Assembly (NCBI RefSeq): GCF_037414475.1
Contig: NZ_CP147913.1
Coordinates: 4,154,001 to 4,218,000, forward strand
Reading direction: 5' to 3'
DNA length: 64,000 nucleotides
Source of the DNA: Myxococcus stipitatus
GTDB taxonomy: Bacteria > Myxococcota > Myxococcia > Myxococcales > Myxococcaceae
The position numbers and the translations under genes were made by a program. Below, in pieces: positions 34,437 to 43,386 of the stretch (the first letter of the stretch is position 1; each line of letters opens with the position of its first letter). The notes beneath the pieces are model-generated. The model saw only the letters and a program-made list of their open reading frames with translations, was not told where the DNA came from and ran no database searches.

Positions 34437-35828
34437 ATGGCGGAAGTCTTCGATGTCGTGGTGGTCGGAGGCGGACCCACCGGCGAGAACGCGGGGGCCC
34501 GCGCCGCCGCGGCCGGATTGTCCGTGGCGCTGGTGGAGCACGAGCTGCTGGGCGGTGAGTGTTCGTACTGGGCCTGTGTTCCCAGCAAGGCGCTGCTGCG
34601 TCCCGCCGAGGCCCTCTGGTTGACGAAGCAGGTCCCCGGCGCACGCGAGAGCATCAAGGGCCCGTTGGTCGCCAGCGCCGTGCTGGAGCACCGCGACGCG
34701 ATGGTGGGCCACTACAACGACGACTCGCAGGCGAAGTGGGCCGAGCGCGCGAAGCTCACCGTGGTGCGTGGACACGGCAAGCTCGCCGGCCCGCGCAAGG
34801 TCCGTGTGGAGGCCAAGGACGGCACCCCACGCGAGCTGGAGGCGCGCCGCGCGGTGGTGCTGGCCACGGGCAGCCGGCCTCGCATCCCGGACATCCCGGG
34901 GCTGCGCGAAGCCAGGCCGTGGGACAACCGCGAGGGCACGGGCGCCCGGCAGGTGCCGAAGCGGCTGCTGGTGCTGGGCGGCGGCGTGGTGGCGGTGGAG
35001 CTGGCGCAGGCGTGGCGCTCGTTGGGCTCGGAAGTCACGCTGGTGGAGCGAGGCAAGTCGCTGCTCTCGCGCTTCGAGCCCTTCGTGGGAGCGCGCGTGG
35101 CGCAGGCGCTGCGCGATGACGGCGTGACGGTGCTCCTCGGCACCACGGCCACGAGCGTCAGCCGCCCCGGTGGCACGGGCGAGGTGACGGTGAAGCTCTC
35201 GACGGGAGAGGAGCGCCGCGCGGACGCGCTGCTCGTGGGCATGGGCCGCGTGGCACACACCGACGCGTTGGGACTGGAGACGGTGGGCCTGAAGCCCGGC
35301 GAGGCGGTGCAGGTGGACGACCAGCTCCGGGCGAAGGGCGTGGAGGGCGGCTGGCTCTACGCGTGTGGCGACGTGAACGGACGCAACATGCTGACCCACA
35401 TGGGCAAGTACCAGGCGAGGCTCGTGGGTGACGTCATCGCGGGCAAGAAGACGAGTGCGTGGGCGGACTCGAAGGCGACTCCACAAGTCATCTTCACGCA
35501 CCCGCAGGTGGCCAGCGTGGGACTCACGGAGGCCAAGGCCCGCGCGGCGGGGCTGCCCGTGCGCACCGTGGAGTATGACCTGGGGAAGGTGACGGGCACG
35601 GCGCTCTTCGGAGAGAAGCTGGGCGGCATCACCCATCTCGTGGTGGACGAGAAGCGGCGCATCATCCTGGGGGCCACCTTCATCGGCCCGGAGGTGGGGG
35701 AGATGCTGCACGCGGCCACCATCGCCGTCGCGGGCGAGGTCTCCCTGGATACGCTCTGGCACGCGGTGCCTTCGTTCCCCACCATGAGCGAGGTGTGGCT
35801 GCGATTGTTGGAGACGTACGGCCTCTAG
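34437..35828 (+). CDS. Pyridine nucleotide-disulfide oxidoreductase (class I flavoprotein)
   Basis: A 463-residue FAD enzyme of the lipoamide-dehydrogenase/mercuric-reductase family. FAD binding is in VVVVGGGPTGENAG, the redox cysteines are C42 and C47 (GGECSYWACVPSK), the NAD(P)-binding fold is at LLVLGGGVVAVELAQ, and the second FAD motif is WLYACGDVNG. The C-terminal base motif is unusual: HAVPSFPTMSE instead of HxHPTxSE, so the proton-relay histidine appears replaced. It may reduce quinones or other acceptors rather than lipoamide. It is not next to 2-oxoacid dehydrogenase genes. ATG 34437 follows GAGGG. A hairpin lies 52 bp after the stop. Confidence 0.9.
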   Translation: MAEVFDVVVVGGGPTGENAGARAAAAGLSVALVEHELLGGECSYWACVPSKALLRPAEALWLTKQVPGARESIKGPLVASAVLEHRDAMVGHYNDDSQAKWAERAKLTVVRGHGKLAGPRKVRVEAKDGTPRELEARRAVVLATGSRPRIPDIPGLREARPWDNREGTGARQVPKRLLVLGGGVVAVELAQAWRSLGSEVTLVERGKSLLSRFEPFVGARVAQALRDDGVTVLLGTTATSVSRPGGTGEVTVKLSTGEERRADALLVGMGRVAHTDALGLETVGLKPGEAVQVDDQLRAKGVEGGWLYACGDVNGRNMLTHMGKYQARLVGDVIAGKKTSAWADSKATPQVIFTHPQVASVGLTEAKARAAGLPVRTVEYDLGKVTGTALFGEKLGGITHLVVDEKRRIILGATFIGPEVGEMLHAATIAVAGEVSLDTLWHAVPSFPTMSEVWLRLLETYGL

Positions 35829-35879
35829 CGGCCCCCGCGCGCGAGCAGGCGTGGAAACCCCACAGAGTCCTTCCCCGGG

Positions 35880-35899
35880 CGGCCTCGGAACGGAGGCCG
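35880..35899 (+). terminator. Hairpin after the flavoprotein gene
   Basis: CGGCCTC / GAGGCCG form a 7-bp stem with a 6-nt loop, 52 bases after the stop codon. There is no T-run. A modest terminator candidate. Confidence 0.45.
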
Positions 35900-36052
35900 T
35901 TGCCGGGCAGGGCATCGCCGTGAAATGGTGAACATCTCCCCCACTTCACCTGTCTCTCCGATGACCGTCGACGCCTCGGGGCCCCGCCGCGACATGGGCC
36001 CGCCCCCGCTATTGCCGACTCACCCCCACCTCGAATCCCGGAGCCTGGCCCC

Positions 36053-37318
36053 GTGACGAGCTCGTCCCAGTCCGCGAGTGTCTTGAGCGAGGCCTCCGCC
36101 CCCGCGAACGACCTCTCCACGAAGTCGGCCCGTTGGCTCTGGTGGTTGGTGCTCGCCGTGCTGATGGTGGCCGCCATCGCCGTGGGCCAGCACCCCCGGC
36201 GCGGCGCGGACTTCCGCGTCTACCTCACCGCCGCCGAGCGCTTCATCGAGGGCACGGCCCTCTACCGCATCTCGGACGGCACCATGCCGTTCAAGTACGC
36301 GCCCATCACCGCGCCCCTCTTCATCCCCTTCTCGTTCCTGCCCCCGCGCCTCGCCGTCGCGCTGTGGAATGTCGGCTCCATCCTCTCGCTCATCGGCGTG
36401 GCCCGCTTCACCCGCCGCTCCGCCCATGGCGCGGGCGAGGCCGACGCGTGGGACTGGGGCCCGCCGCTCGCCACCATCGCCCTGCTGCCCGCGCTCACCT
36501 TCGAGCTGTTCTACGGCCAGGTCGACGTCGTCATGCTCCTGCTGGTCGTCATCTCCGCCATGGGCGCCGAGCGCGGGCAGGTGTGGCGTCCCGGCGCGGC
36601 CTTCGCGCTGGCCTTCCTCCTCAAGCCCCCCGCCGCGTTCGTGGGCCTCTTCTTCCTCTGGCGCCGGCACTGGCGTGTCATCGGCGCCACCGCGGCCTTC
36701 GGCATCGCCCTCTCGCTGCCCACGCTGGCCCGCTATGGCTGGGACGGCACCCTCACCCAGTTCCAGCTCTGGAGCGAGACGCTGGCTCGCACCACGCCGC
36801 CGTGGGTGCTCCAGTCCAACGCGCAGGGCCTGCCCACCCTCTTCATCCCCATCATCGAGCCGGCCTCCTTCGGCGGCACTCCGTCCTCCTTCGCCATCTC
36901 GATGGGGCAGCTCGTCGCCATCGCCCTGTTCGTCGCCGCGCTGCTGTGGGCTCGGCCGGGGCCCGCGGACCTGCTCGCGCTGTGCTGCCTGGGCGTGACG
37001 CTGCTGTCACCTCTGGCGTGGCGCGCCAACTTCGTGCTCGCCTGGCCGCTGGTGCGGGCCGCCGCGGAGGGACGCTCGCGCTTCAACCTCTCGCTCGTCG
37101 CGATGATTGCCTTGGTCGGCGTCGTGGTCTCCGACGCGACGTTGGGAACGGAGTTGTCACGCGAGGTGCTGATGCTGCGCCCGTTCACGCTCGTCTACTC
37201 GGCGTTGCTGATCGCCATGTTGTGGCAGATTCGCCGCCAGGGTGCGCCTCGCGCGACGACACCGGGTGGCACTCTGGCGCGTCTGCCGCGCACGCTGAGT
37301 AGCATGCAGTCGCCGTGA
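36053..37318 (+). CDS. GT87-type (DUF2029) polyprenol-sugar-dependent membrane glycosyltransferase
   Basis: A 421-residue inner-membrane protein with about nine to eleven hydrophobic helices. An early loop reads GADFRVYLTAAERFIEGTALY, the acidic-residue loop typical of GT-C/GT87 enzymes, and is followed by YAPITAPLFIPFSFLP. These use polyprenyl-phosphate sugars to mannosylate or glycosylate lipids and polymers outside the membrane. The GTG start follows CGGAG by nine bases. It lies 224 bp after the flavoprotein gene and 83 bp before tonB; there is no clear operon partner. Sugar and acceptor unknown. Confidence 0.8.
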   Translation: MTSSSQSASVLSEASAPANDLSTKSARWLWWLVLAVLMVAAIAVGQHPRRGADFRVYLTAAERFIEGTALYRISDGTMPFKYAPITAPLFIPFSFLPPRLAVALWNVGSILSLIGVARFTRRSAHGAGEADAWDWGPPLATIALLPALTFELFYGQVDVVMLLLVVISAMGAERGQVWRPGAAFALAFLLKPPAAFVGLFFLWRRHWRVIGATAAFGIALSLPTLARYGWDGTLTQFQLWSETLARTTPPWVLQSNAQGLPTLFIPIIEPASFGGTPSSFAISMGQLVAIALFVAALLWARPGPADLLALCCLGVTLLSPLAWRANFVLAWPLVRAAAEGRSRFNLSLVAMIALVGVVVSDATLGTELSREVLMLRPFTLVYSALLIAMLWQIRRQGAPRATTPGGTLARLPRTLSSMQSP

Positions 37319-37401
37319 CGCTTCCGTCATCTTCCTGGCCGCAAAGTGTCACGGGGACCGGACACCCCTGAAACATGGCGTCGCTATATGCGGCGTCAGC
37401 C

Positions 37402-38175
37402 ATGTTTGAAACGTTCGACAGCGCCACCGATGTCCAAGCGGCTCGGAGATTCGCGCTCTCCACCACGGCCTCCGTCGGCGTCTTCGTGCTCATCGGAGTC
37501 GTCGCCGTCTCCGCCGCGAGCAAGGTGCGCGAAGTCATCCAGGAGAAGAAGGGCACGGACGTGGTCTTCCGTCCGCCCCCGCCTCCCGTCGTCGAGGTGA
37601 AGCCCCCGCCGCCCCCTCCTCCGCCGCCACCCAAGCCCAAGCTGTTGCCCAAGGCCGCGCCGCCCCCGCTCGCCAAGGCGCCGCCTCCCGCCGCGCCCGT
37701 CGTCGCGCCCGCGCCCATCGTCGCCCCGCAGGCCGTGCCGCTGGAGAAGCCGCCCGAGGCCGCGACGGAGACCGTCGCCGCGGCGCCCATCGCCGTCGGT
37801 GGCACGGGCGCGCTGGTGCCCGGGGGCGTGGTGGGTGGTACGGGCAGCGGTGAAGCGCTCGTGGGTGGAGGTGGCCGCGCGGCCCCCATCAACCTGCCCG
37901 AGTCGGCCACGCCGCCCGAGCCGCTCGAGTCCAATCTCATCCCCGACTACCCCTCCGAGGCCCGCTCCAAGGGGCTGGAGGGAATGGTCATCCTCAAGGG
38001 CGTGGTCGAAGTGGATGGCCGCGTCACGCAGCTCAAGGTGATGCGCGGTGACGAGCCCTTCGCCAGCGCCGCGCTCGCGGCCGTGAAGTCGTGGCGCTTC
38101 AAGCCCGCCGTCGTCGAGGGCCGCCCCACCGCCGTGTTCCGCATCTTCAAGGTTCCTTTCCGTCTCAAGTCGTAG
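37402..38175 (+). CDS. tonB: TonB energy transducer
   Basis: A 257-residue TonB. It has one N-terminal membrane helix (about 19-38), then a periplasm-spanning proline-rich stretch (a run of ten prolines followed by KPK, then repeated P-A-A-P units) and a glycine-rich linker. The C-terminal TonB domain is seen in YPSEARSKGLEGMVILKGVV and SAALAAVKSWRFKPA. It transmits the proton-motive force from ExbB/ExbD to outer-membrane receptors. I prefer ATG 37402 (MFETFDS); the in-frame ATG 37375 would add nine residues. It heads a unit with exbB, two exbD genes, a receptor and a lipoprotein. Confidence 0.92.
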   Translation: MFETFDSATDVQAARRFALSTTASVGVFVLIGVVAVSAASKVREVIQEKKGTDVVFRPPPPPVVEVKPPPPPPPPPPKPKLLPKAAPPPLAKAPPPAAPVVAPAPIVAPQAVPLEKPPEAATETVAAAPIAVGGTGALVPGGVVGGTGSGEALVGGGGRAAPINLPESATPPEPLESNLIPDYPSEARSKGLEGMVILKGVVEVDGRVTQLKVMRGDEPFASAALAAVKSWRFKPAVVEGRPTAVFRIFKVPFRLKS

Positions 38176-38217
38176 GCCGTTGGTCTCACCCGCCCTGCCC
38201 CCCAGGAGCACTTCGTC

Positions 38218-38970
38218 ATGAACTTCAATCTCAGGGACATCTACAACCACATGGGCGTGTTCGCCCTGGGCATCGCCTGGACACTGATGCTCTTCGCCGT
38301 CGCGTCCCTGGCGGTGTTCTTCGAGCGTCTGTTCGTCTTCTTCCGTTCGCGCGCCACCTCGCGCGCCTTCGCGGCCCGCGCCGGGCAGCTGTTGATGCAG
38401 CACCAGCACGAGGCGTTGGTGAAGGAGGCGGAAGGCACCAAGGGCAGCCACCTGGCCACGTTGCTGGGCGGTGGCATGAAGACGTTCCTCGCCAAGTCCA
38501 AGCTGCCCGCGGGCAAGCTGGGCCCGGTGGAGCTCACCCGCCGCGAGCTGGTGCGCATCAACGAGCGCGTGAGCGCCGACGTGCGCCGCGGCATGTCCGT
38601 GCTCGCGACGGTGGGCTCGGTGGCGCCGTTCGTCGGTCTGCTGGGCACGGTGGTGGGCATCATCGAGGCCTTCTCCGGCATCGCCAAGGAGGGCTCCGGC
38701 GGTCTGGGCGCGGTGTCCAGCGGCATCGCGGAGGCGCTCGTCGTCACCGCGCTGGGTCTGCTCGTCGCCATCCCCGCGGTGCTGATGTTCAACTTCCTGT
38801 CCACCCGCGCGGACGCGCTCCAGCTCTCGCTGGACAACGCCCGCAGCGAGCTGATGGACCACCTGGAGGATATGGTCTCCGACAAGCGCCCCAGCTCCAA
38901 CAACGGCGCGGTGGCCACGGGCCCGGAGACGGTGGCTCGCCGGGAGGGGCTCGATGTCCGCCCGGCGTAG
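38218..38970 (+). CDS. exbB: ExbB/TolQ-family proton channel subunit
   Basis: A 250-residue MotA/TolQ/ExbB-family inner-membrane protein. It has an N-terminal helix (about 15-40) and a long cytoplasmic loop. The two conserved helices follow in VGSVAPFVGLLGTVVGIIEAF and EALVVTALGLLVAIPAVLMF. With ExbD it forms the proton-driven motor that energises TonB. CAGGAG precedes the ATG. Its 3' end overlaps exbD by 17 bp. Placement between tonB and two exbD genes makes ExbB more likely than TolQ. Confidence 0.92.
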   Translation: MNFNLRDIYNHMGVFALGIAWTLMLFAVASLAVFFERLFVFFRSRATSRAFAARAGQLLMQHQHEALVKEAEGTKGSHLATLLGGGMKTFLAKSKLPAGKLGPVELTRRELVRINERVSADVRRGMSVLATVGSVAPFVGLLGTVVGIIEAFSGIAKEGSGGLGAVSSGIAEALVVTALGLLVAIPAVLMFNFLSTRADALQLSLDNARSELMDHLEDMVSDKRPSSNNGAVATGPETVARREGLDVRPA

Positions 38971-39361
38971 CTCCATCACCCCGGAGATGAACGTCACGCC
39001 GCTGGTCGACGTGGTGCTCGTCCTCCTCATCATCTTCATGGTCGTCACGCCGCAAATCGAATCCGGCGCGTCCGTGGAGCTGCCCGCCGCGACGAACCCC
39101 GACAAGGAGAACAAGGAGCTGGAGCCCACCACGGTGAGCCTGGCGGCGAACGGGGCCATCTTCATGGACCGCAAGGAGCTCAAGCGCGAGGCGCTCATCT
39201 CCGAGCTGAAGGCCCTGCGCGAGAAGAAGCCCGACTCGCCGGTGGTGCTGAAGGCCGACCGGGGCGTGCGCTACTCCGAGGTGCGCGGCGTCTTCAAGAG
39301 CATGCAGGACCTGGGCTTCCCGGGCATCAACCTGCAGGTCATCGACAAGCAGCGCAAGTAG
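38954..39361 (+). CDS. exbD: ExbD/TolR-family protein, first copy
   Basis: A 135-residue ExbD. It has a short cytoplasmic tail, one membrane helix starting MNVTPLVDVVLVLLIIFMVV with the proton-carrying Asp, and a periplasmic domain ending in GVRYSEVRGVFKSMQDLG. The start overlaps the end of exbB and has its own GGAGGGG. It is nine bases upstream of a second exbD, so the motor may contain two different ExbD chains, common in myxobacteria and other deltaproteobacteria. Confidence 0.92.
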   Translation: MSARRSSITPEMNVTPLVDVVLVLLIIFMVVTPQIESGASVELPAATNPDKENKELEPTTVSLAANGAIFMDRKELKREALISELKALREKKPDSPVVLKADRGVRYSEVRGVFKSMQDLGFPGINLQVIDKQRK

Positions 39362-39370
39362 GAGCTCGCC

Positions 39371-39802
39371 ATGGCATTCGACCTCGGAGGCGGCAAGAAG
39401 CGCGGACTGAGTCCGTCGATGAACGTGACGCCACTGGTGGACGTGGTGCTCGTCCTCCTCATCATCTTCATGGTCGTCACCCCGCTGCTCACCAAGCAGA
39501 TGTGGATGACGGTGCCCGCGAAGAGCGACAAGACGGAGGAGCAGCCTCCACCCCCGCCCGATGCACTGCCGCCGGTGGTGTTGACGGTGGACCAGGCGGG
39601 CGTGCTGCGCATCAACCGAGAAGAGGTGGCGCGAGACCAGGTGGTCGCGCGGCTCCAGCGCATGCTCAACGCGCGCCCGGACAAGATTGTGTTCTTCGAC
39701 GCGGGCGACGACGTGCCCTACGGCGCCGCCATGGAAGTGCTGGACCTCGCCCGGGGAGGAAACCTCACCGTGGGCGTGCTGCCGGACAAACTCGCGGACT
39801 GA
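39371..39802 (+). CDS. exbD: ExbD/TolR-family protein, second copy
   Basis: A 143-residue ExbD paralogue with the same helix motif (MNVTPLVDVVLVLLIIFMVV) but a different periplasmic domain: a proline-rich insert (EEQPPPPPDALPP), then VDQAGVLRINREEV and VPYGAAMEVLDLARGG. AGGAG precedes the ATG. It is the last gene before a strong hairpin (39814-39851) and the receptor gene. Divergence of the periplasmic domain from the first copy suggests a heteromeric motor or receptor-specific tuning. Confidence 0.92.
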   Translation: MAFDLGGGKKRGLSPSMNVTPLVDVVLVLLIIFMVVTPLLTKQMWMTVPAKSDKTEEQPPPPPDALPPVVLTVDQAGVLRINREEVARDQVVARLQRMLNARPDKIVFFDAGDDVPYGAAMEVLDLARGGNLTVGVLPDKLAD

Positions 39803-39813
39803 GAGCTCCGCCC

Positions 39814-39851
39814 GGCGGCGAGTCGTGACCTCGAGTTTGCGATTCGCCGCC
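39814..39851 (+). terminator. Hairpin between exbD and the receptor gene
   Basis: GGCGGCGAGTCG (39814-39825) pairs with CGATTCGCCGCC (39840-39851): 12 bp with one G-T wobble, loop 14 nt, 11 bases after the exbD stop and 76 bases before the receptor start. It could terminate or attenuate transcription so that the motor and receptor are expressed in different amounts. Confidence 0.55.
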
Positions 39852-39927
39852 TGAATCGTCACAAGTCATCCATTCCAATGCCATACGTCTCGCGTTGTTT
39901 ACAGCGCGACCGTCGGCAAGGAGAGCC

Positions 39928-42900
39928 GTGTTGTCTCGCGCACCCTTTTCGCGCGCCCTCGTGGCAGCGCTCACACTCTTCACCTCGCCCGCACTCGCGG
40001 GGATGAATGGCTCGAAGCCCCTGGCTTCCGTCACCACCTCCGTGCTGGCCCTCGGTCAAACCTCGACTCCCGCCTCCACGCAGATGCAGCAGGCCGCCGC
40101 GCAGGCGCCACAGTCCGTGACGCCCCCCGCCCCCGCGCAGGCGCAGACGTCTGGGATTGTTCCCACCACGCAAACGCAGACCGCCGCGCAGCCGCCCGCG
40201 CCTGGAATCGCTCCCACCGCGCAAACGCAGACCGCCGCGCAGCCGCCCGCGCCTGGAATCGCTCCCACCGCGCAGACCGCTGCTCAGCCACCTGCGCATG
40301 GGGTTGCTCCCGCCGCGCAGACGCAGACCGCCGCGCAGCCGCCCGCGCCTGGAATCGCTCCCGCCGCGCAGACGCAGACCGCCGCACAGCCGCCCGCGAC
40401 TGGAATCGCTCCCACCACGCAGACCGCTGCTCAGCCACCCGCGCATGGGGTTGCTCCCGCCGCGCAGACGCAGACCGCTGCTCAGCCGCCCACCACGACG
40501 CAGGAGTCCGCACCGCAGCCGACCACCTCTGAGACGGCACCCGCGTCCGCGCAGACGCAGGACGCCGCACAGCAGCCCGCCGACGCGCAGGCGCAGGACA
40601 CCGGCGTGGCGCAGCCTTCGGAGTCCGCTCCCTCCGCCGATGACGAGGCCATGCTGGCCGAGTCCTCTGCTCCCCCCCCGGGCTTCACCGGCATCCACGG
40701 CAAGGTCTCCGACGAGGCCAACGGCGAGGGCCTCATCGAGGCCACCGTGAAGGTCGTCACCGGCGGCCAGAAGCAGGTGCTCACCGACCTGGACGGCAAC
40801 TACCGGCTCGCGCTTCCGCCCGGCAAGTACGACCTGCGCGTCTTCTACGACGTGTACCAGGGCCGCCGAATCACTGGCGTGGTGGTGACGCAGGGCAAGG
40901 CCACGAAGCTCGACGTCGCGCTCGGCGCGGACGTGGGCGCCGTACAGGAGGTCGTCGTCGAGGCCCGCTCTGATCGCCGCGCCGAAGGCGCCCTCCTCCA
41001 GGAGCGCAAGAAGGCCGCCGCCGTCTCCGACGCCATCAGCGCCCAGGAAATCTCCCGCACCCCCGACTCCAGCGCTTCCGACGCCGTCAAGCGCGTCGTC
41101 AGCGCCACCGTCGTCGACGGCCGCTACGTGCTCCTGCGCGGCCTGGGTGGCCGCTACAGCACCACGCTCCTCAATGGCGCGCTCCTGCCCAGCCCGGAGC
41201 CCGACGAGCCCAGCGTCCCGCTCGACCTGTTCCCCACCTCGCTCCTGGCCAACCTCAACGTGGTGAAGAGCTACACCGCGGACCTGCCCGGCTCCTTCGG
41301 CGGCGGCACCCTCCTCATCGAGACCAACACCTACCCCAGCCAGTTCGAGTTCAAGCCGCGCATCACCTTCGGCGGCGACACCGAGACGACGGGCAAGGCC
41401 CGCAACAGCCAGCGCGGCGGAGGCGCCATGGAGTTCCTCGGCTTCCCCGGCAGCCAGCGCCGCCTCCCCGACGCCATCCCCACCGGCCATGCGCTCGGTG
41501 ATGGCAACGAGTCTCCCGCCGAGCTCGAGCGCCAGTGGGAGAGCTTCCCCAACATCTGGAAGGCCCGCTCCAAGACGGCCCTCCCCAACATGGGCCTGAG
41601 CGCGTCGCTCGGCGACACGCTGCGCTTCGACAACCAGCGCCTGGGCTACCTGGCCACCATCAACTACGGCCACAAGGAGTCCGTCCAGAACACCCAGTAC
41701 AACAAGGCCGCGTTCGACCTGGATGGCTCCTTCACCAGCTACGACGACGCCCAGGCGAAGCTCGGCGTGGAGACCGCCACCCTCAGCGGCCTCGCCAGCA
41801 TCGGCTACCAGTTGGACCGCGACAACGAGCTGACCGTCTTCAGCCTCTACACCCGCGGCACCGACACCCGCACCACCACCAGCACCGGCAGCGACACGCT
41901 CCGCGGTGACCGGTACGAAGGCAGCCGCCTCCAGTTCATCGTCCGCCAGCTCTCCTTCAACCAACTGCGCGGCTTCCACCGCGTGGGCCTCCTGGGCGAC
42001 GCGGAAATCGACTGGCAGGCCAACCTCTCCCGCGTGGACCGCGACGAGCCAGACACCCGCGACTCGCTCTACAGCGACAACCTGGGCAACCCCTCCGGCG
42101 CCGTCTCCTTCCCCAACCAGGCCAACAGCGGCGAGCGCTTCTTCGCCCAGCTCGGAGAGACGTCCGGCGGCGGCAGCGTGAATCTCACCGTCCCCTTCAC
42201 CGACGTGCGCCTGAAGGTCGGCGGCCTCGCGCAGTTCTCCGGCCGCGACTTCCGCGCCCGCCGCTTCCGCTACGGAATCGTCCCCAACATGGAGGTGGAC
42301 CGCTTCCTCCCCCCCGAGCAGCTCTTCGGCCCCGACTCCCTGGGCAACGGCATGCGCGTGCAGGAGAGCACCCGCCCGGACTCGGATGCGTATGACGCGT
42401 CGCTCGGTGTGTTCGCCGGCTACGTCACCGCCGACGTCACCCCCACCGAGCAGTTGCGCCTGGTCGGCGGCGTGCGCCTGGAGGGCTCCGAGCAGAAGCT
42501 CACCGCGCTCAACCAGTTCACCGGCGTGGAGCAGTCCAACAACCAGGTCAGCTACCTGGACTGGCTGCCCACCTTCAACGCCATCTACGCGCTCACCCCC
42601 ACCATCAACGTGCGCGCGGGCTACAGCTACACGCTGGCGCGGCCCACCTTCCGCGAGCTGGCGCCGTTCACCTTCTACGACTTCGTGCGCCGCCGGAACA
42701 TCTCCGGCAACCCGGACCTGAAGCAGACGCGTATCCACAACGTCGACACCCGCCTCGAGTGGTTCGTCGGTGACAACGAAGTGCTGGCCGCCAGCGTCTT
42801 CTACAAGCGATTCCAGAACCCCATCGAGCGCGTCATCAACTCCGTGGGCGCCGGCGACATGAACTTCGAGAACACCGCTGGCGCGGACACCTACGGCGTG

Positions 42901-43359
42901 GAGCTGGAGGCGCGCACCTCGCTGGGCCGCCTGACTCCCGCGCTCCAGCCCGTGCGCGTGGGCGCGAACCTCACCCTCATCCAGTCGAAAATCGACCTGG
43001 GCAACGTGCAGGGCCTCCAGACGAACGCCGAGCGTCCGCTCCAGGGCCAGTCGCCCTACGTCATCAACGTCAACGTCGGCTACGAGCACGCGCGAAGCGG
43101 AACGGAAGTGGCGCTGCTCTACAACGTGTACGGCCGGCGCATCAGCGAAGTGGGCACCGACAACCTGCCGGATGTCTACGAGCAGCCCTTCCACCGCGTG
43201 GACCTGGCCGTCACCCAGCAGCTCACCCAGGCCACGCAGCTGAAGCTCACCGCCTCCAACCTCCTCAATTCGAAGGTCACCCTCCAGCAGGGCGACATCG
43301 CCCTTCTTCAGTACCGCCCGGGCATCGCGTTCTCCGCGTCGCTGGGCCTGTCCCTGTAG
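39928..43359 (+). CDS. TonB-dependent outer-membrane receptor with repeat-rich N-terminus and carboxypeptidase-like domain
   Basis: A 1143-residue receptor. After the signal peptide (ending SPALA) come a low-complexity Gln/Pro/Ala region with seven tandem repeats (about 76-190), a carboxypeptidase-regulatory-like beta-sandwich (about 252-338; GIHGKVSDEANGEGL...TDLDGNYRLALPPGKYDL), then the plug (GLGGRYSTTLLNGALLPSPEPDEPSV...GSFGGGTLLIET). The 22-strand barrel continues to the C-terminus (GIAFSASLGLSL). It should take up a large or scarce ligand. AAGGAG (39918-39923) supports GTG 39928 or TTG 39931. It lies downstream of tonB-exbB-exbD-exbD and upstream of its lipoprotein. Confidence 0.92.
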   Translation: MLSRAPFSRALVAALTLFTSPALAGMNGSKPLASVTTSVLALGQTSTPASTQMQQAAAQAPQSVTPPAPAQAQTSGIVPTTQTQTAAQPPAPGIAPTAQTQTAAQPPAPGIAPTAQTAAQPPAHGVAPAAQTQTAAQPPAPGIAPAAQTQTAAQPPATGIAPTTQTAAQPPAHGVAPAAQTQTAAQPPTTTQESAPQPTTSETAPASAQTQDAAQQPADAQAQDTGVAQPSESAPSADDEAMLAESSAPPPGFTGIHGKVSDEANGEGLIEATVKVVTGGQKQVLTDLDGNYRLALPPGKYDLRVFYDVYQGRRITGVVVTQGKATKLDVALGADVGAVQEVVVEARSDRRAEGALLQERKKAAAVSDAISAQEISRTPDSSASDAVKRVVSATVVDGRYVLLRGLGGRYSTTLLNGALLPSPEPDEPSVPLDLFPTSLLANLNVVKSYTADLPGSFGGGTLLIETNTYPSQFEFKPRITFGGDTETTGKARNSQRGGGAMEFLGFPGSQRRLPDAIPTGHALGDGNESPAELERQWESFPNIWKARSKTALPNMGLSASLGDTLRFDNQRLGYLATINYGHKESVQNTQYNKAAFDLDGSFTSYDDAQAKLGVETATLSGLASIGYQLDRDNELTVFSLYTRGTDTRTTTSTGSDTLRGDRYEGSRLQFIVRQLSFNQLRGFHRVGLLGDAEIDWQANLSRVDRDEPDTRDSLYSDNLGNPSGAVSFPNQANSGERFFAQLGETSGGGSVNLTVPFTDVRLKVGGLAQFSGRDFRARRFRYGIVPNMEVDRFLPPEQLFGPDSLGNGMRVQESTRPDSDAYDASLGVFAGYVTADVTPTEQLRLVGGVRLEGSEQKLTALNQFTGVEQSNNQVSYLDWLPTFNAIYALTPTINVRAGYSYTLARPTFRELAPFTFYDFVRRRNISGNPDLKQTRIHNVDTRLEWFVGDNEVLAASVFYKRFQNPIERVINSVGAGDMNFENTAGADTYGVELEARTSLGRLTPALQPVRVGANLTLIQSKIDLGNVQGLQTNAERPLQGQSPYVINVNVGYEHARSGTEVALLYNVYGRRISEVGTDNLPDVYEQPFHRVDLAVTQQLTQATQLKLTASNLLNSKVTLQQGDIALLQYRPGIAFSASLGLSL
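40153..40497 (+). repeat. Seven in-frame tandem repeats in the receptor N-terminus
   Basis: Seven units of GIAPTAQTQTAAQPPAP type. Lengths run 17, 17, 15, 17, 17, 15 and 17 residues, and the third and sixth both lack one QT and end PPAH. This indicates expansion as a three-unit block. DNA identity between units is very high, so copy number may vary between strains by slippage or recombination. The frame is kept throughout. Confidence 0.85.
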
Positions 43360-43386
43360 TGCAAGTCCCCGAAAGGAAGTCCCGCC

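Noticed and set aside
40153..40497. CRISPR-like array
   Set aside because: Repeats are contiguous, 45 or 51 bp, in frame with the receptor, with no spacers and no cas genes.
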